A stretch of 5,197 nucleotides of DNA, taken from positions 1,323-6,519 of the forward strand of contig JASEHO010000089.1 in NCBI GenBank assembly GCA_030018505.1. The letters are read 5' to 3'. Source of the DNA: a bacterium. Lineage in GTDB: Bacteria; UBA9089; UBA9088; JAGUXG01. Shown here piece by piece: positions 1 through 5,032 of this stretch (the first letter of the stretch is position 1; the number at the start of each line of letters is the position of its first letter). The position numbers and the translations under genes are program-made. The notes below the pieces were generated by a model. That model was not told the origin of the DNA. It made no database searches and saw only the letters and a program-made list of their open reading frames with translations.

Positions 1-77
1 AGTTAAAAGTTAAAAGTTAAAAGTTAAAAGTTAAAAGTTAAAAGTTAAAAGTTAAGAGTGAATAGGGAATAGTTGGT
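1..77. repeat. 7-bp tandem repeat array (AGTTAAA)n
   Basis: Seven perfect head-to-tail copies of AGTTAAA fill positions 1-49. Four units then decay in the same register: AGTTAAG, AGTGAAT, AGGGAAT and AGTTGGT, up to position 77. The array runs off the left edge of the window, so its true length is unknown. It lies about 50 bp upstream of the rplK start and contains no gene. Heptanucleotide arrays of this general kind are known as STRR sequences in some cyanobacteria; whether this one is related is unknown. Confidence 0.95.
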
Positions 78-90
78 TTTATCCTTATGA

Positions 91-111
91 CTATACACTA
101 TACACTATACA
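91..111. repeat. 7-bp tandem repeat (CTATACA)x3 in the rplK leader
   Basis: Three exact copies of CTATACA are followed by the related ATATACT. The unit differs from the AGTTAAA array next door but has the same 7-bp period. The repeat ends 14 bases before the rplK ATG and takes the place where a leader and ribosome binding site would be expected. It creates several hexamers resembling a -10 box, the best being TACAAT at 108-113 (five of six matches to TATAAT). Only a poor -35 (TTATGA, 85-90) lies at 17-bp spacing, so promoter activity is an inference. Confidence 0.85.
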
Positions 112-125
112 ATATACTTACTAAA

Positions 126-551
126 ATGGCAAAGATAACAAAGATATTAAAATTACAGGTTCCGGCACAGAGGGCAAATCCAGCCCCACCTATAGGCCCT
201 GTCCTGGGTCAGGCTGGGGTGAATATTATGGAGTTTTGTAAGACCTTTAATGAGAAGACAAAACAGATAGAAGAAGGACTGATAGTCTCTGTTGTTCTTA
301 CTGTCTATGATGACAGAAAGTTCACCTTTGTCTTAAAGAGTCCACCTGCTCCTATTCTATTGAAGAAGGCAGCAGGGGTGGCAAAAGGCTTGGCAAATCA
401 AAGGGCAAATAAGGTTGGCAAGATAACAAGGGGACAGCTACAGGAGATAGCCAAGCAGAAGTTAGAAGATTTGAATACCTATGATATATCTGCTGCTATG
501 AGGCAGATTGAAGGCACAGCAAAGAGTATGGGAATTGAGGTAGTAGAGTAG
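126..551 (+). CDS. rplK: 50S ribosomal protein L11
   Basis: L11 binds the GTPase-associated centre of 23S rRNA and, with L10-L7/L12, forms the landing site for elongation factors and RelA-type stringent factors. From ATG 126 the protein is 141 aa, the usual length. Residues 18-38 carry the family's proline-rich N-terminal stretch (NPAPPIGPVLGQAGVN followed by IMEFC), and residues 126-136 match the C-terminal L11 signature (RQIEGTAKSMG). An upstream in-frame ATG at 87 would add 13 residues, but these are encoded by the CTATACA repeat and have no counterpart in L11, so 126 is preferred. No Shine-Dalgarno sequence precedes it. The gene heads rplK-rplA-rplJ; nusG, often upstream, is not within the 125 bases seen. 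Identification is firm; only the start is less than certain. Confidence 0.97.
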   Translation: MAKITKILKLQVPAQRANPAPPIGPVLGQAGVNIMEFCKTFNEKTKQIEEGLIVSVVLTVYDDRKFTFVLKSPPAPILLKKAAGVAKGLANQRANKVGKITRGQLQEIAKQKLEDLNTYDISAAMRQIEGTAKSMGIEVVE

Positions 552-564
552 GTAATTGGTAATT
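551..564. repeat. 7-bp tandem repeat (GGTAATT)x2 at the rplK/rplA junction
   Basis: Two exact GGTAATT units begin on the last base of the rplK stop codon and fill most of the 27-base gap to the rplA ATG. Two copies alone could be chance. The 7-bp period matches the two arrays upstream of rplK, which makes a common origin more plausible. Confidence 0.6.
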
Positions 565-566
565 AA

Positions 567-574
567 AAGGTGAT
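567..574 (+). promoter_or_regulatory. rplA ribosome binding site deciding the start
   Basis: AAGGTGAT matches the 3' part of the consensus Shine-Dalgarno (GGTGAT of GGAGGTGAT) and is well placed for ATG 579. A GTG at 570 in the same frame lies inside this site and so is unlikely to be the start. Confidence 0.7.
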
Positions 575-578
575 AAAT

Positions 579-1280
579 ATGGTAAAGAGCAAGAGAGCAA
601 AGAAGATAGAAGGGCTTTTTGATAAAAATAAGATTTATGAACCTAAGGAGGGTCTTGAGATTCTGAAAAAGGCTCCTGTTTCTAAGTTTGATGAAGCTAT
701 AGATGTCGCAGTGAGGCTTGGAGTGAATCCAAAGCATGCTGACCAGCAGGTTCGCTCAACAGTGGCGCTTCCGGAAGGCACAGGAAAGACAAAAAGGATT
801 CTGGTCTTTGCCAAAGGAGAAAAGGAGAAGGAGGCAACAGAGGCAGGTGCAGATGTTGTTGGTGCAGAAGAGCTTATTGAGAAAGTAAAGGGAGGATTTT
901 TAGACTTTGATGTAGCTATTGCCACGCCAGATATGATGCGTCAGGTTGGTCAGATTGGAAAGGTCTTGGGTCCACGCGGCTTAATGCCAAACCCAAAGTC
1001 AGGCACAGTAACTTTTGAGTTAGCAAATGCTATAAAAGAGATAAAAGCAGGCAAGATTGAGTATAGATGCGATGAATATGGCATTGTCCATGCAAGCATT
1101 GGAAAGCTCTCTTTTGATGTTGAAAAACTCCTTTCCAACTTCTTTGCTTTTATAGATAGCGTTATAAAGGCAAAACCTACTGCAGCTAAAGGTCAGTATG
1201 TTAAGTCAGTTGCCTTATCGAAAACAATGGGCCCTGGCATAAGATTAAACTTAAAATCCATTAGGAGGTTGGCTGAATGA
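579..1280 (+). CDS. rplA: 50S ribosomal protein L1
   Basis: L1 forms the mobile L1 stalk that helps move deacylated tRNA out of the E site. In many bacteria it also represses its own operon by binding the rplK leader mRNA. The 233-aa product has normal length for the family. It shows the conserved QVRSTVALPEGTGKT stretch (about residues 57-71) and the L1 signature around residues 127-138 (IGKVLGPRGLMP), in the order expected for a two-domain L1. ATG 579 was chosen because the Shine-Dalgarno sequence overlaps the alternative GTG at 570. The gene follows rplK by 27 bases and overlaps rplJ by four (ATGA), implying co-transcription and probably translational coupling. I saw no L1-binding motif in the repeat-filled rplK leader, so autoregulation there cannot be claimed. 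Confidence 0.97.
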   Translation: MVKSKRAKKIEGLFDKNKIYEPKEGLEILKKAPVSKFDEAIDVAVRLGVNPKHADQQVRSTVALPEGTGKTKRILVFAKGEKEKEATEAGADVVGAEELIEKVKGGFLDFDVAIATPDMMRQVGQIGKVLGPRGLMPNPKSGTVTFELANAIKEIKAGKIEYRCDEYGIVHASIGKLSFDVEKLLSNFFAFIDSVIKAKPTAAKGQYVKSVALSKTMGPGIRLNLKSIRRLAE

Positions 1281-1792
1281 AGACTGGTCATCTGGTTAAG
1301 CAGAAGGTGATTGATGGCGTAAAGAAGATGATTGGAGATTACAATACTATACTTCTTACAGATATGAGTGGTCTGACTGTCTCTGAAATAAGCCTCTTAA
1401 GAAAAGAGCTTAAGAAGACTGGTGCGGTCTATACTGTGACAAAGAATCGTCTTTTTCAAAGAGCAGCAGAAGAATCTGGTCTTCTCATTAAAGAGCCAAT
1501 TGAAAGACCTACAGCATTTCTTTGGACAAATGACCCTGCGGCATCTTCCAAAGTGCTTGTAAGTTGGGCAAAGAGATTAAGAAAACCAACGATAAAGTCT
1601 GGTTTTCTTGAAAGGCAACTGCTCTCTAAGATAGATATAGAAAAAATCTCGGCACTTCCTTCTAAAGAGGTCTTAATAGCCAGGGTTCTTTCGGGTATGC
1701 AGTCCCCAATCTATGGGCTTGTCTGGACATTAAAGAGCTTGCTAACAAAGGCTCTTTACACCCTAAAAGCTATTGAGGAGAAGAAAAGATAA
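1277..1792 (+). CDS. rplJ: 50S ribosomal protein L10
   Basis: L10 anchors the L7/L12 dimers of the ribosomal stalk to 23S rRNA. The 171-aa product has the family layout. An N-terminal rRNA-binding domain contains the DMSGLTVSEISLLRKELK and VTKNRLFQRAAEE stretches (residues 29-66). The LPSKEVLIARVLSGMQSP linker (127-144) leads to a C-terminal helix ending LKAIEEKKR, the part that in the family binds L7/L12 dimers. The start overlaps the rplA stop as ATGA, and a strong site, AGGAGGT at 1263-1269, lies seven bases upstream. What is unusual is the downstream context: rplL normally follows at once and encodes the partner of this protein, but no L7/L12 gene lies in the remaining 3.4 kb. I saw no convincing terminator after the stop. 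Confidence 0.96.
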   Translation: MKTGHLVKQKVIDGVKKMIGDYNTILLTDMSGLTVSEISLLRKELKKTGAVYTVTKNRLFQRAAEESGLLIKEPIERPTAFLWTNDPAASSKVLVSWAKRLRKPTIKSGFLERQLLSKIDIEKISALPSKEVLIARVLSGMQSPIYGLVWTLKSLLTKALYTLKAIEEKKR

Positions 1793-1848
1793 GTCTCCTG
1801 GTTATACCAAGAGAGCAACAGTTCCCACCAAAATTTTTTTACTTTTAC

Positions 1849-1871
1849 TTACAAATCTAATTTATTTGTAA
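1849..1871. repeat. AT-rich inverted repeat upstream of the structured element
   Basis: TTACAAAT (1849-1856) and ATTTGTAA (1864-1871) form a perfect 8-bp stem with a 7-base loop. It overlaps the left edge of the first 64-bp repeat by five bases. The run of seven T at 1834-1840 lies before, not after, the stem, so it does not look like a rho-independent terminator for rplJ. It could be a chance AT-rich palindrome. Confidence 0.5.
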
Positions 1872-1930
1872 TATGGAGTGCATTGACCGTGTCAATGCAT
1901 GCATCGTCATGGACGATGCACTCCAAAATG
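1867..1930. repeat. Structured palindromic repeat element, copy 1
   Basis: This is a 64-bp sequence identical to 1974-2037. Its core (1874-1925) can fold as a perfect three-way junction. The outer stem is TGGAG/CTCCA (1874-1878 with 1921-1925). Two directly abutting hairpins each have a 9-bp stem and 3-base loop: TGCATTGAC-CGT-GTCAATGCA (1879-1899) and TGCATCGTC-ATG-GACGATGCA (1900-1920). No base in the core is unpaired outside the two loops. Alternatively the ends pair as a 10-bp inverted repeat, TGGAGTGCAT/ATGCACTCCA. It carries no protein. It resembles REP/BIME-type or non-autonomous transposable elements (MITEs), but I do not recognise the family. Confidence 0.9.
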
Positions 1931-1973
1931 AAAAAAGTGGAATGGTTCACTCTTGTTTGAAAGCTTGCGGTTA

Positions 1974-2037
1974 TGTAATATGGAGTGCATTGACCGTGTC
2001 AATGCATGCATCGTCATGGACGATGCACTCCAAAATG
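1974..2037. repeat. Structured palindromic repeat element, copy 2
   Basis: This copy is base-for-base identical to 1867-1930, in the same orientation and 107 bp downstream. The same three-way junction forms: outer stem 1981-1985 with 2028-2032, and hairpins 1986-2006 and 2007-2027. Identity covers not only the palindromic core but also seven flanking bases on the left (TGTAATA) and five on the right (AAATG). These flanks are therefore either part of the element or were carried along in a segmental duplication. The 43 bp between the copies (1931-1973) show no repeat character. Confidence 0.9.
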
Positions 2038-2092
2038 TTTTATTTCGAAAGAAATCAAGAGGAAACTGTCCGAAAATGAACCATCCCTTTCT

Positions 2093-2121
2093 TTGTAATC
2101 TTTTTGTTTGGCGACTCTAAT
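2093..2121 (+). promoter_or_regulatory. Candidate sigma-70-type promoter for the outer-membrane protein gene
   Basis: TTGTAA (2093-2098, four of six matches to TTGACA) and TCTAAT (2116-2121, five of six to TATAAT) are separated by 17 bp. Transcription would begin near 2128 and give a leader of about 35 bases holding two Shine-Dalgarno-like sequences. It lies downstream of both structured repeats, so the gene probably has its own transcript separate from the ribosomal genes. This is inferred from consensus matching only. Confidence 0.4.
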
Positions 2122-2130
2122 GTTAAGGAA

Positions 2131-2156
2131 AAGGAGGTGAAAAAGATTAAGGAGGT
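2131..2156 (+). promoter_or_regulatory. Doubled Shine-Dalgarno sequence
   Basis: AAGGAGGTGA (2131-2140) and AAGGAGGT (2149-2156) are both near-perfect anti-16S complements, 18 bases apart. The second is six bases from ATG 2163 and sets that start. The first has no ATG at a usable distance. Confidence 0.75.
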
Positions 2157-2162
2157 AAAGAT

Positions 2163-2747
2163 ATGAAGAAGAGTATTGGGATTTTGGCAATAGGGATAAT
2201 GGCTTTAGCCTCAACACAGGCTTTAGCAAAAGATGCAAGTAAGGTTTCAGCAATAGGGGTGGTGGGCTACTATATGCCAGCAGAAAAAAGTGTGGCTGAC
2301 CTTTATGGAAAGGGTATAGCATTTGGTGGTGGTCTAAGCTATGAGTATTCTCCACAGATTTCCATCGTTGGTGCTGTTGACTACTGGAAGGGTAGCAAAG
2401 AAAAAACTGCTACTGTTGGAACTACGACAGTTAAGACTGACCACTCACTCAGAATTATGCCTATAACCTGTAATGTCATTTACAACATTCCGGTTCAGAA
2501 ATCAGCCTTTGCTCCATATGTTGGTGGAGGGATAGGGTATTACTCAGCAGAAGATAAAAAAGGCTCAGTGAGTAAGTCAAAGGGTGCAGTAGGGTTTCAG
2601 GTCTTAGGTGGTTGCACCTATCCAGTCTCATCTAATCTTTCCATCGCGGCAGTGACAAGGTATTCGGTAGCTACTGTCAAGTTTGATGATGGAGATAAGA
2701 AAGTAGGTGGTTTGACCATTGGAGGAGGAGTGGCCTACTCTTTCTAA
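2163..2747 (+). CDS. Secreted small beta-barrel outer-membrane protein
   Basis: The 194-aa product begins with a clear Sec signal peptide: MKKS, a hydrophobic core, then TQALA before KD, so cleavage is likely after Ala22. The mature part is rich in Gly and aromatic residues. It alternates in a way that fits eight amphipathic strands (about 28-38, 51-63, 66-77, 95-110, 116-130, 141-156, 159-173 and 180-194), and it ends in AYSF with the C-terminal Phe typical of proteins inserted by the BAM complex. This fits the broad OmpA/OmpW-like 8-strand barrel class, as in many proteins annotated 'outer membrane beta-barrel protein'. No periplasmic peptidoglycan-binding domain follows. Two cysteines (103, 151) could pair. 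The start is fixed by a strong Shine-Dalgarno. The specific role is unknown: a small pore, adhesin or structural barrel are all possible. It appears monocistronic, between two gaps each with a promoter-like sequence. Confidence 0.8.
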   Translation: MKKSIGILAIGIMALASTQALAKDASKVSAIGVVGYYMPAEKSVADLYGKGIAFGGGLSYEYSPQISIVGAVDYWKGSKEKTATVGTTTVKTDHSLRIMPITCNVIYNIPVQKSAFAPYVGGGIGYYSAEDKKGSVSKSKGAVGFQVLGGCTYPVSSNLSIAAVTRYSVATVKFDDGDKKVGGLTIGGGVAYSF

Positions 2748-2832
2748 CTAAGCTCCTTTTATTAACTAAAGGGTCGCCAGACAAGGGTTAAAAAGGAGGG
2801 CCTATACATTAGGAGTGTCAATTCATTTCAAA

Positions 2833-2862
2833 TTTAGAATTTATCTTCTCATCTGCTATAAT
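2833..2862 (+). promoter_or_regulatory. Candidate extended -10 promoter for the sugar-enzyme fusion gene
   Basis: TATAAT (2857-2862) is a perfect -10 hexamer preceded by TGC, an extended -10 motif. A weaker -35, TTTAGA (2833-2838, four of six), lies 18 bp upstream. The -35 overlaps a small palindrome, AAATT-TAG-AATTT (2830-2842), that could be an operator or just AT-rich chance. Transcription would begin about 20 bases before ATG 2891. Confidence 0.55.
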
Positions 2863-2890
2863 CTCCACAAAAGATATATCCCCTGCAAAG

Positions 2891-5032
2891 ATGAAAAAGG
2901 TCTTGCTCATTGGTGTATCTGGTCAGGTTGGAATGGCTCTTTATGATAGACTAAATGCTGATTATGAGGTTTTTGGCACATACTGGAAGAGACCTGTCCC
3001 TTTTGGCAAACAACTAAATATTACCGAAAAAAAAGAGGTAGAAAACCTTTTTGCTGAGATAAAACCAGACATTGTCATCCTCTGTAGCTCCCTCACCAAT
3101 GTTGAGCTTTGTGAAGAGGATAGACCGCTGGCTGACGAGATAAACATCACCGGCACAAGGAATGTTGTAGAGGAGGCAAGGAAACACAACTCTAAGCTTA
3201 TCTTTTTCTCCACAGACTATATCTTTGATGGTAAAAATGGCCCATACTCAGAGGAAGCGGCTCCAAATCCAATCAGCTACTATGGAAAGACAAAGCTCAG
3301 GGGCGAGGAGCTGGTAAGAACCCTTAAATCCCATCTTATCATCAGGACAACTGGAGTCTTCTCCTTTGAAGAGAAGGGACAGAACTTTGCTATGCAGGTT
3401 ATCAGGAACTGCCTTTCTAATAGGAAGATGCAGGTGCCGAATGACCAGATAGCCAACCCAATCTTAGCTTCCAACCTTGCTGATTGCGTAGCAGAGCTTA
3501 TAGAAAAAGAGGGTGTCTATAACATCTCAGGCAAAAGTATGCTTTCAAGATATGATTTTGCTCTAAGTATAGCTGAGTGCTTCCTACTTGACAAAAACCT
3601 CATCATCCCTGTGCCAACATCCTCCTTAAACCAAAAGGCAAAAAGACCCTTGAATGGAGGCTTGAAGATAGATAAAGCAAGTCTTGAGCTAAAGACAAAG
3701 ATTTTCTCTGTAGAGGAAGGCTTGGCAAGAATGAGAGAAATGGCTGAGGAAAGAATAAAAGATGAGATTCATACCAAAATAAAGGACTATTACTCCTTAT
3801 TTCACAGAAAAAGATTTGAGCCTCAAAAGACTAAAATCCACTTTGCTGGCAGGTGCTATCAAGAAGAGGAGCTCATAGCTGGCTGTGATGCAGTCTTAGA
3901 CTTCTGGCTAACCGCAGGAAGGAATACCAATAAGTTTGAGGAGAAATTCTCTGAATATCTTGGGGTAAAACATGTAGTCTTAGTAAACTCTGGCTCCTCA
4001 GCAAACCTTTTGGCAATAGCCTCCTTGAATTTGCCAAAAGGAGCTGAAGTAATCACCCCAGCTACTACCTTTCCGACAACGATAAACCCTATTATCCAGC
4101 ACGGACTCATCCCTGTGCTTATTGATGTTGAACTCGGAACATACAACCCAAGCCCTTTACAGATAGAAGAGGCTATCTCTGAAAAGACAAGGGCTATTTT
4201 TATCCCCCATACACTTGGCAACCCCTGTAAGATGGATGAAATAGTAGAGATTGCCAGAAAGCACAGCCTATTTCTGATAGAGGATGCCTGCGATGCTTTA
4301 GGCTCAAGGTATGAAGAAAGATTAGTCGGCACATTCTCCGATTTGGCTACCTTTAGCTTCTATCCTGCTCATCACATTACGATGGGAGAGGGTGGGGCTG
4401 TGGTTACAAATAATCAGGATTTGGCAACATCGCTCTATTCCCTGAGGGATTGGGGAAGGGCTTGTGTCTGTCAGCCTTGCCTATTGACCAAAAACCCAGA
4501 GGCTTCCTGCCCAAAGAGGTTTTCTGAAAAAGTAGGCCAGTTGCCAGAGGATTATGACAAAAGATATATCTATACCCATATTGGCTATAACCTTAAAGCT
4601 ACTGATATTCAAGCAGCAATTGGGCTTGTTCAATTAGATAGGCTTGTTGATTTTATCCAGATAAGAAAGAGAAACTTTGCTTTGCTCTATGAAGGGCTGA
4701 AAGACCTTTCCGATATATTCATTTTGCCAAGACAAGAGGATAAAGCAGATCCTTGCTGGTTCTCCTTTCCTATCACAGTTAGAGAAGGCATAAAGAGAAA
4801 GGATGTTGTGGCTCTTCTGGAAAAAGCCAATATTGAGACCAGAATGCTCTTTGCTGGAAATATAGAGAGCCAACCTGCATACAAAGGGATTGAATATAGA
4901 AAGGTAGGCCAGCTCAAAAACTCTGACCTTATTCTGAGAAACACATTCTTTATTGGTCTATACCCAGCCGTAACAGAGGAGATGATTGGATATATCCTGG
5001 ACACCTTTCATAAGATGAGGAAGAATCTGTAA
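2891..5032 (+). CDS. RmlD-like NDP-sugar reductase fused to RfbH-type CDP-4-keto-6-deoxyglucose 3-dehydratase (E1)
   Basis: This 713-aa protein has two complete enzyme domains, each normally a separate protein. Residues 1 to about 285 are an RmlD-like extended short-chain dehydrogenase. The NAD(P) motif is GVSGQVG (8-14), STDYIFDG lies at 107-114, the catalytic pair is Tyr131-x3-Lys135 (YGKTK), and RPLNGGLKIDK lies near the end. Residues about 286-713 are a DegT/DnrJ-fold enzyme of the RfbH (E1) branch: LDFWLTAGR, NSGSSANLL (366-374, cofactor phosphate), Asp465 in the EDACDALGSRY stretch, and FYPAHHITMGEGG (490-502). There the usual PLP lysine is His494, the hallmark of the PMP-dependent dehydratase. 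[2Fe-2S] ligand candidates are Cys467, Cys525, Cys527 and Cys540 (or Cys530). By family, E1 with a flavin reductase E3 removes the C-3 hydroxyl of CDP-4-keto-6-deoxyglucose in 3,6-dideoxyhexose synthesis for surface polysaccharide. I infer that the RmlD half reduces the 4-keto product. E3 and the earlier enzymes are not in the window. The start lacks a Shine-Dalgarno; an internal ATG at 3731 could give the dehydratase alone. Confidence 0.92.
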   Translation: MKKVLLIGVSGQVGMALYDRLNADYEVFGTYWKRPVPFGKQLNITEKKEVENLFAEIKPDIVILCSSLTNVELCEEDRPLADEINITGTRNVVEEARKHNSKLIFFSTDYIFDGKNGPYSEEAAPNPISYYGKTKLRGEELVRTLKSHLIIRTTGVFSFEEKGQNFAMQVIRNCLSNRKMQVPNDQIANPILASNLADCVAELIEKEGVYNISGKSMLSRYDFALSIAECFLLDKNLIIPVPTSSLNQKAKRPLNGGLKIDKASLELKTKIFSVEEGLARMREMAEERIKDEIHTKIKDYYSLFHRKRFEPQKTKIHFAGRCYQEEELIAGCDAVLDFWLTAGRNTNKFEEKFSEYLGVKHVVLVNSGSSANLLAIASLNLPKGAEVITPATTFPTTINPIIQHGLIPVLIDVELGTYNPSPLQIEEAISEKTRAIFIPHTLGNPCKMDEIVEIARKHSLFLIEDACDALGSRYEERLVGTFSDLATFSFYPAHHITMGEGGAVVTNNQDLATSLYSLRDWGRACVCQPCLLTKNPEASCPKRFSEKVGQLPEDYDKRYIYTHIGYNLKATDIQAAIGLVQLDRLVDFIQIRKRNFALLYEGLKDLSDIFILPRQEDKADPCWFSFPITVREGIKRKDVVALLEKANIETRMLFAGNIESQPAYKGIEYRKVGQLKNSDLILRNTFFIGLYPAVTEEMIGYILDTFHKMRKNL

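Larger units (their letters stand above)
1793..2162. other. 370-base gene-free interval rich in inverted repeats
   Basis: The gap separates the ribosomal cluster from the outer-membrane protein gene. In order it holds a short T-run (1834-1840), an AT-rich hairpin (1849-1871), two identical 64-bp structured repeats 107 bp apart, a 43-bp spacer between them, an unremarkable stretch (2038-2092), a candidate promoter and a doubled Shine-Dalgarno sequence. The only + strand reading frame of note (1873-2079) is judged non-coding because it reads the two repeat copies in different frames. No rplL, tRNA or transposase remnant was recognised. Confidence 0.8.

Noticed and set aside
87..125. N-terminal extension of L11 from the ATG at 87.
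   Set aside because: The 13 extra residues come from the CTATACA repeat and do not resemble any L11. The family N-terminus begins at 126.
1796..1840. Possible rho-independent terminator after rplJ (TGGT-TAT-ACCA hairpin, then seven T).
   Set aside because: The stem is only 4 bp, and the T-run begins about 20 bases after it, so the geometry is wrong.
1867..2037. CRISPR array suspicion from two identical repeats with a 43-bp spacer.
   Set aside because: There are only two repeats, each 64 bp and highly palindromic with a double hairpin. A single spacer and no cas gene or leader make this unlike a CRISPR array.
1873..2079. A 68-codon + strand open frame across both structured repeats.
   Set aside because: The two identical repeat copies are 107 bp apart, not a multiple of three, so the frame reads them as unrelated peptides. 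It has no Shine-Dalgarno, and its content is explained by palindromic DNA.
1942..2084. 8-bp inverted repeat ATGGTTCA (1942-1949) / TGAACCAT (2077-2084) around the second structured repeat.
   Set aside because: It is short and asymmetrically placed, and does not bracket the first copy. Chance is the simplest explanation.
2757..2775. Possible terminator after the outer-membrane protein gene (CCTTT/AAAGG stem).
   Set aside because: It is a 5-bp stem with an 8-base loop and no following T-run.
3859..4332. A 157-codon minus-strand open frame inside the dehydratase domain.
   Set aside because: It lies wholly antisense to strongly conserved RfbH motifs, has no recognisable product, and is best explained as a shadow of the coding strand. 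The same holds for the other minus-strand frames in the ribosomal and fusion genes.
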